Source: Clostridiales bacterium | GTDB lineage: Bacteria; Bacillota; Clostridia; Oscillospirales; Oscillospiraceae | Direction of reading: 5' to 3' | Length of the DNA: 64,000 nucleotides | Assembly (NCBI GenBank): GCA_004556965.1 | Contig: SFFE01000008.1 | Coordinates: 23,761 to 87,760, forward strand | Shown: piece after piece, positions 1 to 8,577 of the stretch | Position numbering within the stretch: position 1 is the first letter of the stretch | How the letters are laid out: each line of letters starts with the position of its first letter | Notes under the pieces: model-generated | Databases searched by the model: none | What the model was told of the DNA's origin: nothing | Seen by the model: the letters and a program-made list of their open reading frames with translations, nothing else | Translations under genes and position numbers: made by a program

Positions 1-227
1 ATGTGCGCTTGGCGCCTTCCAGAGCCGCCCAATCCTGCACCAGACCGGCTTTGTTGGCGACGAGCGCATCAAACAGGATCTGCTTGCCCTGCTCTTTACT
101 TGCATCTGCGGGAATGACCGCTGTGCCGCTTTACAGCAAAAAATCAATTAAAATTACTATAATTCCAATAAAAATACAAAATCAGAGCGTATCAAAAATT
201 TTTGGGTATTGGAATTCAATGGAGAAC

Positions 228-271
228 TGGAAGACAGAAAGCGCCCTGAACCGGTTACCGGTTCGGGGCGC
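228..271 (-). terminator. Intrinsic terminator downstream of ireB
   Basis: A 14-bp inverted repeat (241-254 with 258-271, 3-nt loop) lies just past the ireB stop. On the minus strand it is followed by a T-rich run (positions 240-230). Confidence 0.75.
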
Positions 272-287
272 TTGGCGTGTGGGGTGA

Positions 288-530
288 TTACTTGCCCAGA
301 TAACTTGTCAGAAGCTCCTGCAGAAGCTCGTCCCGGTCGAGACGGCAAATCAGGCTCCGGGCGTTGTTGTAGTTGGTGATGTAGGTTGGGTCCTCGGAGA
401 GGATATAGCCGACCAACTGGTTGATGGGATTGTAGCCTTTGACAACAAGGGAATTGTACACGGAAGAAAGGATTTCTTTCATCTCGGCTTTGTTGTCGAT
501 GGCCGTAAATTTTCTGGTGACATCTTCCAT
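288..530 (-). CDS. ireB: IreB family regulatory phosphoprotein
   Basis: 80-residue soluble protein of the IreB (formerly DUF965/UPF0297) family, a small Firmicutes regulator phosphorylated by the PASTA-domain Ser/Thr kinase in enterococci and linked there to cephalosporin tolerance. The whole chain fits the family: an N-terminal MEDVTRKF, a central [18 protein letters not shown] and a C-terminal arginine/aspartate-rich helix. An upstream ATG at 581 is in frame, but the ATG at 530 is preceded by GGGAGGTC at good spacing and gives the usual family length. It has its own promoter and terminator, so it is probably monocistronic. The kinase is not in this window. Confidence 0.93.
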   Translation of the reverse strand: MEDVTRKFTAIDNKAEMKEILSSVYNSLVVKGYNPINQLVGYILSEDPTYITNYNNARSLICRLDRDELLQELLTSYLGK

Positions 531-564
531 GCGTCTGACCTCCCTTTTCTTTGATCTTGTGTTC

Positions 565-592
565 ATTATACCAAAAAACACAAGTCTGTAAA
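565..592 (-). promoter_or_regulatory. Sigma-A type promoter for ireB
   Basis: On the minus strand TTTACA (592-587) and TATAAT (570-565) are separated by 16 nt, about 35 nt upstream of the chosen ireB start. Confidence 0.7.
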
Positions 593-638
593 GACAAAAT
601 CTTACGATTCACGGAAAAATTTTCACCATATTTTGTGG

Positions 639-3020
639 TCAGCGCATAGAAGCGTTGAACGTTTCTTTTAGTGCGGCGAGTACGGCGCTCATGGTCTCGT
701 CCGCGTGCTCATCCGTCAGCGTCTGATCGTCGGCACGCAGCTCGAGGGAGAACGCGACGCTCTTCATCCCGGCGGGGATGGGCGCGCCGGTGTACACGTC
801 GAACAGCTCACAGCGCTTGAGATGCTGTCCGCCCGCGCCGAGAATACAGGCTTCCAGCTTAGCCACGGGGATGGCCGCGTCGCAGACGACGGCGATGTCG
901 CGCGTGACGGCCGGAAAACGCGGCAGCGGCACATAGACCGGCGTGGCGCCTCTGGCGTCGAGAATGGCGTCGAGCTTCAGCTCGGCGGTGTACAGCTCTG
1001 CGTCCACGCCGTAATTCGCGGCGACGCTCGGATGGATCTGACCGATCACGCCCAGCTCCGTCTCACCGGCAAACACCTTCGCGCAGCGGCCGGGGTGGTA
1101 GGACGGATTCGTGCTGTCGGCCTCAAAGGAGACGTCTTCCACGCGCAGCCCGCCGAGGATGCTCTCCACCGCGCCCTTGAGCTTGAAGAAGTTCATGTCG
1201 CTGCCGTAAGCGCCGAGACAAAGCATCTTCGGCTCGTCGGCCATTCCGTCTTCCCGCGCAAAATAGACCTTACCCAACTCGTAGAGCTTGACGGACTTGT
1301 TGCGGTAGTTATAGTTGCGCGTCAAAATCTCCAGCATGGAGGGGAGGACGGTCGTGCGCATGATGGAGGTGTCCTCGCCCAAGGGATTCAGGATCTTCAT
1401 CGAATTGCGCAGCGGGGAACCCGCCGGAAGCGCGATCTTGTCGTAGTACGAGGGGCTGATGAAAGAGTAGGTGATGATCTCGTTGTAGCCCAGTGTGCGG
1501 GCGAGACTGCCGAGCCTGCGCTCGGCGTTCTGGCGGTCGGTGTAGCCGCCGCTCGTGGTCTGGCCGCGCATGAGCGTGTTCGGGATGTTGTTGTAGCCAT
1601 AAAAGCGGGCGACCTCCTCCGCAATGTCGGAGTAATGCTCCACGTCGCCGCGCCAGGAGGGAACGATGATCGTGTCGCCGTCGAGCCCGAAGCCGAGCGC
1701 CAGAAGGATGCGGCGCATCTCCGCCTCGCTCACGTCGGTGCCGAGCAGGCCGTTGACCTTTTCCGGCTCCAGCTTTACGGTGGTCGGCGTGAACGGCTTC
1801 GGCATCACGTCGATGACGCCCTGCATCACCTCGCCGCAGCCGAGCAGCTCCACAAGCTCGCACGCGCGATCCACGGCGGCCATGGTGTTCATGGGGTCAA
1901 GCCCCTTTTCAAAGCGGCCGGACGCCTCGGTGCGCATGCCGAGCGCGGTGGCGGTGCGGCGGACGGACGGGCCGTTGAAGTTTGCGCTCTCAAACACGAC
2001 CATGGCGGTGTCGCCTTCGATCTCGGAGTTCGCGCCGCCCATGACGCCGGCGACGGCGACCGGCTTCTGCTCGTCGCAGATGCACAGCATGCTCGGCGTC
2101 AGCTTGCGGGCGTTGCCGTCGAGCGTCTGGATGGTCTCGCCCTCGCGCGCGTTGCGGATGATGATCTGCTTGCCGTCGATGCAGGAGAAATCGAACGCGT
2201 GCATCGGCTGGCCGTATTCCAGCATGACATAGTTTGTGATGTCCACGATGTTGTTGATCGGGCGCACGCCGCTGTTGCGCAGACGCTCGCGCATCCACGC
2301 CGGGGAGGGCGCGATTTTGACGTTGCGCACCATGCGCGCGGTGTAGCGCGGGCAAAGCTCCGGCGCGTCGATGCGGATGCTGACGTGGTTGGAGATGTCG
2401 TCCTCGCAGCCCTTGACCACGGGCGTGTGCAGCTTGAGCGGCTGGCTGAACGTGACGGCGGCCTCGCGGGCGAGACCGATGACGGACAGGCAGTCCGGGC
2501 GGTTCGGCGTGATTTCAAACTCGATCACATGGTCGTCCGCACCGATGACGGCGGCGATATCGTCGCCGGGCTGCACGCCATCCTCCTGCATAATCCACAA
2601 TCCGTCCTCAATGCCGTACGAATAATCGTGCAGGGTCAGACCCAGTTCCTTGAGAGAGCAGATCATGCCGTTGGATTCCTCGCCGCGCAGCACGCCGGCA
2701 TGGATCTCGACGCCGCCGGGCAGCACGGAGCCATCGAGCGCGATGGGCACCATGTCGCCGACCTTCTGGTTCTGCGCGCCGGTGACGATCTGGATGGGAG
2801 CGTCCCGCCCCACGTCCACCTGACAGACCCACATGTGGTCGGAATTCGTGTGGCGCACCATTTCAATAATTCTGCCTGCGACAACGTTCTGAATGCCGTC
2901 GTGCAGGTTTTCATACGTCTCAACCTTGGAGCCGGAGAGCGTCATTGCCTCGGAAAATTCCCGATCGCCGGTTGCGGAGCAATCCACAAACTCGTTGAGC
3001 CATTTTCTGCTTAAAATCAT
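639..3020 (-). CDS. pheT: Phenylalanyl-tRNA synthetase beta subunit
   Basis: Beta subunit of the (alpha-beta)2 enzyme that charges tRNA-Phe. Its 793 residues match the normal bacterial length. Domain order is normal: an N-terminal OB-fold tRNA-binding domain (about 40-150), the B3/B4 editing region (about 210-380, with RPINNIVDITNYVMLEYGQP), B5 DNA-binding-like domain (about 405-470), a catalytic-like core, and a C-terminal ferredoxin-fold anticodon-binding domain (about 700-793, with PRFPAVTRDIAVVCD). It lies 18 nt downstream of pheS and is co-transcribed with it behind a T-box leader. A long open frame on the opposite strand is only a codon shadow. Confidence 0.98.
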   Translation of the reverse strand: MILSRKWLNEFVDCSATGDREFSEAMTLSGSKVETYENLHDGIQNVVAGRIIEMVRHTNSDHMWVCQVDVGRDAPIQIVTGAQNQKVGDMVPIALDGSVLPGGVEIHAGVLRGEESNGMICSLKELGLTLHDYSYGIEDGLWIMQEDGVQPGDDIAAVIGADDHVIEFEITPNRPDCLSVIGLAREAAVTFSQPLKLHTPVVKGCEDDISNHVSIRIDAPELCPRYTARMVRNVKIAPSPAWMRERLRNSGVRPINNIVDITNYVMLEYGQPMHAFDFSCIDGKQIIIRNAREGETIQTLDGNARKLTPSMLCICDEQKPVAVAGVMGGANSEIEGDTAMVVFESANFNGPSVRRTATALGMRTEASGRFEKGLDPMNTMAAVDRACELVELLGCGEVMQGVIDVMPKPFTPTTVKLEPEKVNGLLGTDVSEAEMRRILLALGFGLDGDTIIVPSWRGDVEHYSDIAEEVARFYGYNNIPNTLMRGQTTSGGYTDRQNAERRLGSLARTLGYNEIITYSFISPSYYDKIALPAGSPLRNSMKILNPLGEDTSIMRTTVLPSMLEILTRNYNYRNKSVKLYELGKVYFAREDGMADEPKMLCLGAYGSDMNFFKLKGAVESILGGLRVEDVSFEADSTNPSYHPGRCAKVFAGETELGVIGQIHPSVAANYGVDAELYTAELKLDAILDARGATPVYVPLPRFPAVTRDIAVVCDAAIPVAKLEACILGAGGQHLKRCELFDVYTGAPIPAGMKSVAFSLELRADDQTLTDEHADETMSAVLAALKETFNASMR

Positions 3021-3038
3021 GTCGTTCTCTCTCCTTTC

Positions 3039-4064
3039 TCAGAACTGCTGCAGGAAGCGCACGTCGTTTTCGAAGATCAGGCGCAGGTCACTGATCTTGA
3101 ACCGGCGCATGGCCAGACGCTCCAGCCCCATGCCGAATGCCCAGCCGGAGTACACGTTCGTGTCGATGCCGCAGCCCTCAAGCACCTTGGGGTGCACCAT
3201 GCCGGCGCCGAGGATCTCGATCCAGCCCTCGCCCTTGCAGGTGGGGCAGCCCTTGCCGCCGCACTTGTGGCACTGCACGTCCATCTCGCACGACGGCTCG
3301 GTGAACGGGAAGTGGTGCGGGCGGAAGCGGGTGACGGTGTCCTCGCCGTAGAGCTTTTTCACCACGGTGTTGAGCGTGCCCTTCAGGTCCGCCATCGTGA
3401 CGCCCTTGTCGATGACCATGCCCTCAATCTGGTGGAACATGGGCGAGTGCGTGGCGTCCACCTCGTCCTTGCGGTAGACGCGGCCGGGCGCGACCATGCG
3501 GATCGGGAGCGGTTTCGTCTCCATTGCGCGCACCTGAATCGGCGAGGTCTGCGTGCGCAGCAGGATGCTGCTGTCCTCGGTGAGATAGAACGTATCCGAC
3601 CATTCGCGGGCGGGGTGCCCCTCGTCGGTGTTCAGCTTGGTGAAGTTATAATCGGCCTTTTCGATTTCGGGGCCTTCAAGAATCTCAAAGCCCATGCCGA
3701 TGAAAATTTCCTTGATCTCGTCCAGCACCACGTACATCGGGTGCTTGTGACCGATCTCATTGTGCTCGCCGGGCATCGTCACGTCGAGCGTCTCGGCCTT
3801 GAGCCGGCGCTCCATCATGAGATCGCTCAGCGCCTTGCGGCGGGTGTCGATGGCCTCCTCCAGCTCGGCACGCACCTGATTGGCGAGCTGCCCCATCGCG
3901 GGGCGCTCCTCGGCGGAGAGCTTGCCCATCTGCTTGAGGATCTTGGTCAGCTCACCCTTTTTCCCGAGGTATTTGACCCGGAGACTTTCGAGCGCTTCCG
4001 CGTCCTGCGCCTGCAAAATGGCGTTGACGGAGACCTCCCGAAGCTCCTGCAGCATTTTTTTCAT
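3039..4064 (-). CDS. pheS: Phenylalanyl-tRNA synthetase alpha subunit
   Basis: Catalytic alpha subunit, 341 residues (normal length). An N-terminal coiled coil (about 1-85) is followed by a class II synthetase core. Visible motifs are GRVYRKDEVDATHSPMFHQ (motif 2 region), the CHKCGGKGCPTCKGEGW segment typical of bacterial PheS, and a C-terminal motif 3 GWAFGMGLERLAMRRF. It is the first gene of the pheST operon. The start has an AGGAGTTG-like site upstream. Expression should depend on tRNA-Phe charging through the T-box leader. Confidence 0.98.
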   Translation of the reverse strand: MKKMLQELREVSVNAILQAQDAEALESLRVKYLGKKGELTKILKQMGKLSAEERPAMGQLANQVRAELEEAIDTRRKALSDLMMERRLKAETLDVTMPGEHNEIGHKHPMYVVLDEIKEIFIGMGFEILEGPEIEKADYNFTKLNTDEGHPAREWSDTFYLTEDSSILLRTQTSPIQVRAMETKPLPIRMVAPGRVYRKDEVDATHSPMFHQIEGMVIDKGVTMADLKGTLNTVVKKLYGEDTVTRFRPHHFPFTEPSCEMDVQCHKCGGKGCPTCKGEGWIEILGAGMVHPKVLEGCGIDTNVYSGWAFGMGLERLAMRRFKISDLRLIFENDVRFLQQF

Positions 4065-4099
4065 GCGAACAACTCCTTCGTTGATGAATTATAATGTCA

Positions 4100-4346
4100 G
4101 GACCGCAAAAAAAAATCCTCTCATCCCGAACACAGGGACGAAAGGCATTCTTCCGCGGTACCACCCGAATTCGGCGCCAGGCGCCGCACTCTTTCTGCTG
4201 TAACGGGCAGACCCGCCGGGGATTGGCCGGCGCTCACGGGCGAACGAAGCACGTTTCTCGCAGGGCGCTTTCAGCCGGTGACGCCCCTCTCTGCTGCGGA
4301 ACCTTGGTGCTATTTTCCCGATCAACGCAATACAATTGTTAACAAC
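4100..4346 (-). promoter_or_regulatory. T-box leader (tRNA-Phe sensing) of pheST
   Basis: The minus strand carries the diagnostic T-box sequence GGGTGGTACCGCGGAA (4166-4151) immediately before an intrinsic terminator. Upstream are the Stem I hallmarks AGAGAGGGG and GGCTGAAAG, then CGTGCTTCGTTCG, in which TTC is the likely specifier (Phe codon). This architecture lets uncharged tRNA stabilise the antiterminator and switch on pheS-pheT. The exact specifier is inferred; the T-box itself is clear. Confidence 0.93.
4107..4145 (-). terminator. Regulated terminator of the pheST T-box
   Basis: An 11-bp stem (4117-4127 with 4135-4145, 7-nt loop) is followed on the minus strand by nine Ts (4115-4107). 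It directly follows the T-box motif. Confidence 0.9.
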
Positions 4347-4352
4347 GCTATA

Positions 4353-4381
4353 CTTATATCACATTTCTTCGGCGAAATCAA
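4353..4381 (-). promoter_or_regulatory. Promoter for the pheST leader
   Basis: On the minus strand TTGATT (4381-4376) and TATAAG (4358-4353) are separated by 17 nt. A start near 4346 would produce the full T-box leader. Confidence 0.7.
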
Positions 4382-4400
4382 TGAAAAAGGTGAATAAAAT

Positions 4401-4429
4401 TTGACGCATGGCGACAGAAAAGTTATAAT
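4401..4429 (+). promoter_or_regulatory. Promoter for the nnrD operon
   Basis: TTGACG and TATAAT with a 17-nt spacer, a near-consensus sigma-A promoter. It is divergent from the pheST promoter, with about 20 nt between the two -35 boxes. Confidence 0.88.
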
Positions 4430-4468
4430 GGTTCATCAACGACATTTGTGTTTTCGGGGGCGAGCGCC

Positions 4469-5317
4469 ATGAACGGCAGCGGACAAGGGGAGTTTTTTCT
4501 CCCGAAGCGCCGGCTCGACACGCACAAGGGCGACTATGGCCGCCTGCTCATCATCGGCGGCAGCGTGGGCTATACCGGCGCGCCGACGCTCTGCGCCAGA
4601 GCCGCCGTGCGCAGCGGAGCGGGGCTGGTGTATCTGGGTGTTCCGGCGGATATCTACGCCATCACGGCGGTGAAAAACGACGAGGCGATGCCGTTTCCGC
4701 TCGCATGTGAGGACGGGAAGCTCTCCGCCGCAGCGGTGGACGCGATCCTGGAGCGGCTGGCGGCATGCGATGTGTGCGTGATCGGCCCCGGTCTCGGCCG
4801 GAGCGACGCGCTGACGGCGCTCGTCCGGCGTGTGGTGCGGGAGTCCGGAATTCCCATCGTCGCGGATGCGGACGCGCTGTTTGCGCTCGCGCAGGACACA
4901 GCGGTGCTGGATTGTGCGCGTGCGCCGGTGATTCTGACGCCGCACGAGGGCGAGTTCCGGCGGCTGTACGGGGAGAGCGGCGGCGACCGTGCAGCGGAAG
5001 CGTCCCGGTTTGCTGTGGAGCACGGCTGTACGGTTGTGCGCAAAGGGCCGGAGACGGTCTGCGCCTTTCCAGACGGGGAGACGGTGTGTCTGCGCGTGGG
5101 CAACCCCGGCATGGCGAAAGGCGGCAGCGGCGACGTGCTCGCCGGGATTCTCGGCGCTTTCGTGTGCCAGCTTCCCATGAAGCGCGCGGTGCAGACGGCG
5201 GTGTGGGTACACGGCGCGGCGGGCGACCGCTGCGCAGCGAAGTTTGGCGAATACGCAATGACGCCGGCAGACCTGATCGAGGCGCTGCCGGAGGTCACAA
5301 AACCATTGATTCGATAG
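4469..5317 (+). CDS. nnrD: ADP/ATP-dependent NAD(P)H-hydrate dehydratase
   Basis: Repair enzyme that dehydrates (S)-NAD(P)H hydrate back to NAD(P)H using ADP or ATP (carbohydrate kinase-like, YjeF C-terminal family). 282 residues from the ATG at 4469. Family motifs are GRLLIIGGSVGYTGAP near the start, VIGPGLGR, LTPHEGEF and NPGMAKGGSGDVLAGILGAF, whose GSGD loop contains the catalytic Asp. The epimerase domain often fused in other bacteria is absent. An in-frame GTG at 4448 has no ribosome site, so the ATG at 4469, preceded by a G-rich stretch, is preferred. It begins an operon with a lipoprotein and alr. Confidence 0.93.
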   Translation: MNGSGQGEFFLPKRRLDTHKGDYGRLLIIGGSVGYTGAPTLCARAAVRSGAGLVYLGVPADIYAITAVKNDEAMPFPLACEDGKLSAAAVDAILERLAACDVCVIGPGLGRSDALTALVRRVVRESGIPIVADADALFALAQDTAVLDCARAPVILTPHEGEFRRLYGESGGDRAAEASRFAVEHGCTVVRKGPETVCAFPDGETVCLRVGNPGMAKGGSGDVLAGILGAFVCQLPMKRAVQTAVWVHGAAGDRCAAKFGEYAMTPADLIEALPEVTKPLIR

Positions 5318-5325
5318 GAGGCAGT

Positions 5326-5946
5326 ATGCGGCGAGGATGGATTGCCGCACTGACGATAAGCGCTCTGCTGCTGGCCGGCTGCGGCTCCAGCGGGGCGGAG
5401 GAACAATTTGACTGTTTCCGGCAATCGCTGGAGACTTCCGGCAGCGTCACTGTTACGGCGGAGGTCACGGCGGTGTCGGACGAGGATGTACTGAGCTATA
5501 CGCTCTCCTGCGCAGAGGTCGAGGACGGGTACGACATTGCCGTGACCGGGCCGGAACTGCTCTCCGGCGTGCGGGCGCACCTGCGGCAGAACGACGCCAC
5601 GCTGGAGTTCGACAACATCGTGATCCCCATGGGTTCGCTGAACGACAACGGCCTGTCTCCGCTGACGGCGCTGCCATGCATTCTGGAAGCGGCGCGCAGC
5701 GGCTATGCGGATCTGGTCTGGACGGAGGGCGGCCGGCTCACGGCGCAGCTTGTGCTGGACGATACCACCACGGTGCGTCTGCATCTGAACGATGCGCTCA
5801 CGCCCGTGTCCGCGGAGGTCGCGGTGGAGGATGCAACGGTCATACAATGCAGCATCATAACCTGGCAACAGAACGAAAGAGGGACTCAATATGAATCGGA
5901 CGATCCGAACCTGGGTGGAGATCAGTCTCAACAATCTGGAACATAA
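5326..5946 (+). CDS. Small secreted lipoprotein
   Basis: 206-residue protein with a clear lipoprotein signal: MRRGW, a hydrophobic stretch, then the lipobox LLAGC, so it should be diacylated at about Cys19 and anchored on the outer face of the membrane. The rest is beta-strand-like (SVTVTAEVTAVSDEDVLSYT) with no family I recognise; a LolA/LppX-like fold is possible. An AGGAGG site sits just before the ATG. It follows nnrD by 8 nt and its 3' end overlaps the alr start by 56 nt, indicating translational coupling. Confidence 0.85.
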   Translation: MRRGWIAALTISALLLAGCGSSGAEEQFDCFRQSLETSGSVTVTAEVTAVSDEDVLSYTLSCAEVEDGYDIAVTGPELLSGVRAHLRQNDATLEFDNIVIPMGSLNDNGLSPLTALPCILEAARSGYADLVWTEGGRLTAQLVLDDTTTVRLHLNDALTPVSAEVAVEDATVIQCSIITWQQNERGTQYESDDPNLGGDQSQQSGT

Positions 5947-7006
5947 CTATCATGAAATTTGCAGCCGTCTGCCGGAGGGCTGCCAGATGCTCGGCATCTG
6001 CAAGGCCAACAGCTATGGCCACGGCGCGGTGCGCGTGGCGCAGCGGCTGCAGCAGGCGGGGTGCCACTGGGTGGCCGTCAACTGCTACGACGAGGCGGAG
6101 GAGCTGCGCGCCGCCGGCGTCGGCATGGAGATCCTGATCCTTGGCCCGCAGCCCGCGAACATCGCGGTGGACGTGGCGAATCTGGACGCGACGCAGACGA
6201 TCGGGTCGCTCGCTTACGCGAAGGAGCTGAACCGGTATCTGGAGGGAACCGGCCTGCGTCTGAAGGCGCACATGAAGCTGGAGACCGGCATGGGCCGCAC
6301 GGGCTTTGACGCATCGAGCGGCGCGCACATGAACGAGATGCTGGAAACGCTTGCGCTGCCGAATCTGGACATCACCGGCGTGTTCACGCACTTCGCCGTG
6401 TCCGACGAGGCGGGCAATCCGTATAACGACCTGCAGTTTGCGCGCTTTACGGCGGCGATTGCGGAGATGGAGGCACGCAGCGGCCGGAAATTCAAAATCC
6501 GCCATTGCGCGAACAGCGGCGCTGTGATAAACTATCCTCAGACGTATCTGGACATGGTGCGTCCTGGCCTGCTGCTGTATGGGCTGTTTCCCGGAGAGGA
6601 GACGGCCGGGCTCGACCTGCGCCCGGCGATGGAGCTGCGCAGCCGCGTGTGCGACATCACGCAGCACCGCGCGGGGGACACCATCAGCTATGGCCGGATG
6701 TTTACCTGCGACCGGGATATGCGCCTGGCCGTGCTGCCGGTCGGCTATGCCGACGGGCTGCTGCGGTCGCTCTCCGGCAAGGCGGACGTGCTCATCCGCG
6801 GGCACCGTGTCCGTCAGGTCGGCCGCATCTGCATGGATATGTGTATGGTTGACGTGACGGATTATCCCGAAATCCGACCGGGCGACGTGGCGACGGTGTT
6901 TGGCCGCGCGCTTTCCGCGTCCGAGCAGGCGCGCAAGGCGGACACGATTCCGTATGAGCTGCTGTGCGCCGTGTCGCAGCGCGTGCCGCGTGTTTACGTG
7001 GATTGA
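5891..7006 (+). CDS. alr: Alanine racemase
   Basis: PLP-dependent racemase making D-alanine for peptidoglycan, 371 residues. The PLP lysine is Lys38 in MLGICKANSYGHG, the second catalytic residue is the Tyr in DTISYGRMF, and VRPGLLLYG is present. The C-terminal beta domain ends with IPYELLCAVSQRVPRVYVD, so the protein is complete. The start ATG has AAAGAGGG upstream and lies within the preceding lipoprotein gene. The order alr then mazF is common in Firmicutes. Confidence 0.97.
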   Translation: MNRTIRTWVEISLNNLEHNYHEICSRLPEGCQMLGICKANSYGHGAVRVAQRLQQAGCHWVAVNCYDEAEELRAAGVGMEILILGPQPANIAVDVANLDATQTIGSLAYAKELNRYLEGTGLRLKAHMKLETGMGRTGFDASSGAHMNEMLETLALPNLDITGVFTHFAVSDEAGNPYNDLQFARFTAAIAEMEARSGRKFKIRHCANSGAVINYPQTYLDMVRPGLLLYGLFPGEETAGLDLRPAMELRSRVCDITQHRAGDTISYGRMFTCDRDMRLAVLPVGYADGLLRSLSGKADVLIRGHRVRQVGRICMDMCMVDVTDYPEIRPGDVATVFGRALSASEQARKADTIPYELLCAVSQRVPRVYVD

Positions 7007-7102
7007 TCCTGTGTGCATGTATAATTTTCGCTTCAATGTGTGAGAATAGAATTGCCCTACATAACATGTATGGGGGACTATCCATCATTGGAGATGAACT
7101 TC

Positions 7103-7453
7103 ATGAACACCGTAAGACGCGGAGACATTTACTTTGCAGATTTAAGCCCGGTCGTCGGCAGTGAGCAGGGGGGCATGCGCCCCGTGCTCATCATCCAGAA
7201 CGACACCGGAAACCGGCACAGCCCGACTGTGATCGCAGCGGCGATTACTTCCCAGACCGGGAAGGCGCGCCTGCCGACCCACATTTCCCTTTCCGCAAAG
7301 AGCTGCGGTCTGTCGAGAGACAGTGTCATCCTGCTCGAGCAGGTGCGCACAATCGACAAGTCGCGCCTGCGCGAGCGCATGGGAAGGCTGGACGAACCGA
7401 TGATGAGCCAGGTGGACGGCGCGATTGCCGTCAGCTTCGGTTTGACCCAGTAA
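7103..7453 (+). CDS. mazF: MazF/PemK-type mRNA interferase
   Basis: 116-residue endoribonuclease of the MazF/EndoA family, which cleaves mRNA at short sequence motifs. It has the family start [20 protein letters not shown], then RPVLIIQND and the [11 protein letters not shown] segment. The ATG at 7103 is preceded by GGAG at about 9 nt; longer in-frame starts lack a ribosome site. No antitoxin gene separates it from alr, and the 96-nt gap holds no plausible MazE, so the partner may be elsewhere or absent. Confidence 0.92.
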   Translation: MNTVRRGDIYFADLSPVVGSEQGGMRPVLIIQNDTGNRHSPTVIAAAITSQTGKARLPTHISLSAKSCGLSRDSVILLEQVRTIDKSRLRERMGRLDEPMMSQVDGAIAVSFGLTQ

Positions 7454-7484
7454 CTGCTGTGCCTCCCGGAACAGGAGGAGCAAC

Positions 7485-7964
7485 ATGAAGAAAAAAACAA
7501 CCGTCATTGTACTGCTTGCCGTCGTCATTGCCATGCTTGCGGGCGTGGCGGTCTATGCCGCGGCGAATTACGGCACGACGTCTGACCCGCTGGTCGCCAT
7601 GAGCTATCTCCGCGACGTGGTGCAGCCGACGATGATGGATCAGTACGAGGGCGCGCTGAATCGCGCGGTGGATGCGGCGGAGACGGAATTTTCCGAATCG
7701 CTTTCGTCCGCGGTCGGCGCCTATCAGACTGTGATGCTCGCCGCAGGACAGACGCTGCACGGCGAATCCGGGACGGAGATTCTGCTGCGCTCCGGCTCGG
7801 CCAACGCGAGCAGCGTGCTGGTGGACTCCACCGGCGGCAGCACCCTCGCCACCGGCGGCAGCCTGACGGCGAACCATCTGTATCTGGTTCAGGCGGCCGG
7901 CCCGGCGGTTCGCGCCGATGTCGGCGCGGCGCTCATGGTGCGCGGCAGCTATTCGATCGGTTGA
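7485..7964 (+). CDS. Membrane-anchored or secreted protein of unknown function
   Basis: 159 residues, not recognised. An N-terminal signal-anchor (KKKTTVIVLLAVVIAMLAG) precedes an extracytoplasmic region that looks like an alpha segment (about 40-95) followed by a small beta domain rich in Ser/Gly (LLRSGSANASSVLVDSTGGS). GGAGGAG precedes the ATG at good spacing. It lies 31 nt after mazF and before a strong terminator hairpin, so it is probably last in the nnrD-alr-mazF transcript. Confidence 0.8.
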   Translation: MKKKTTVIVLLAVVIAMLAGVAVYAAANYGTTSDPLVAMSYLRDVVQPTMMDQYEGALNRAVDAAETEFSESLSSAVGAYQTVMLAAGQTLHGESGTEILLRSGSANASSVLVDSTGGSTLATGGSLTANHLYLVQAAGPAVRADVGAALMVRGSYSIG

Positions 7965-7976
7965 ACGGAATAACGC

Positions 7977-8014
7977 ATCACTCCCGCTCATAGACTGGAG
8001 CGGGAGTGATTTTT
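7977..8014 (+). terminator. Strong hairpin with T-run overlapping the next ribosome site
   Basis: A perfect 13-bp stem (7977-7989 with 7998-8010, 8-nt loop) is followed by TTTT, then at once the ATG of the next gene at 8015. The 3' arm contains the GGGAG that would be that gene's ribosome-binding site. It should end the upstream transcript and occlude translation in read-through RNA. Confidence 0.85.
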
Positions 8015-8515
8015 ATGGGTGCAAGCTATCCAATTTTGTATGAGAACAAGCCCATCGGCACGCTGGAAACAGAGCAGGAGGGGCTGATGACCGTGTTCAC
8101 CGCGGAGTGCGCGGCCGTGTGCGGCGAAATGCTGCGTCTGGCGGTCTACGGCGAGACGGACAAAGCGTATCTGGGTGTGATGCTGCCCGGCGAGGACGGG
8201 AAGCTGCATTTGTGCAAACGGCTGACCCGGCTGGAGCGGCAGCGTCTGCCGGATCCGATCCTGTTTGCGGCGGATATTTCCTGGGAAATCCCCGAAACGC
8301 CGCCCGTTTTGAAAATGGAGCAGGCGCGCGTGCAGCCGGAGCCGGACGGCGCGCTGGATGTACTCTGGTTTTCTGCGCCGGACGGCACGCTCTCCACGTT
8401 CGACGGACACCGCAGCCTGATCGCCATCCCGGCGGACGCGCCGCAGCTTCCCCGGGGCGCGGACGGGCTGCGGCGCGAGATCAACGGGCGGCAATACCTT
8501 GTTTTTCCGAGATGA
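8015..8515 (+). CDS. Conserved-looking protein of unknown function
   Basis: 166-residue soluble protein, not recognised, starting GASYPILYENKPIGTLETEQ with predicted beta-rich character and two halves of similar style. No signal peptide and no membrane segment are visible. The ATG at 8015 is chosen because GGGAG sits 8 nt upstream; this site lies inside a terminator-like hairpin. It ends just before the promoter of the nucleoside phosphorylase. Confidence 0.75.
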   Translation: MGASYPILYENKPIGTLETEQEGLMTVFTAECAAVCGEMLRLAVYGETDKAYLGVMLPGEDGKLHLCKRLTRLERQRLPDPILFAADISWEIPETPPVLKMEQARVQPEPDGALDVLWFSAPDGTLSTFDGHRSLIAIPADAPQLPRGADGLRREINGRQYLVFPR

Positions 8516-8516
8516 A

Positions 8517-8545
8517 TTGAAATCGAGGAGCGCATGTGGTATACT
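8517..8545 (+). promoter_or_regulatory. Promoter for the nucleoside phosphorylase
   Basis: TTGAAA and TATACT with a 17-nt spacer, starting 2 nt after the upstream stop codon and 33 nt before the chosen start. Confidence 0.85.
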
Positions 8546-8577
8546 CGACTTATTCCAACAAAGGAGATGCGCTTGTT

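Noticed and set aside
1..287. Open frames on both strands at the left edge, including a protein-like stretch on the minus strand (1-138).
   Set aside because: The minus-strand frame follows a stop and has no usable start or ribosome site; the plus-strand frame has no recognisable protein. It may be the tail of a decayed gene, but this cannot be supported here.
705..3014. A 769-codon open frame antisense to pheT.
   Set aside because: Codon shadow of a highly GC3-biased gene; composition His/Ala/Arg/Val-rich, no family pattern, and pheT is certain. The same applies to the long antisense frames opposite the EF-G-like, dehydrogenase and terminase genes.
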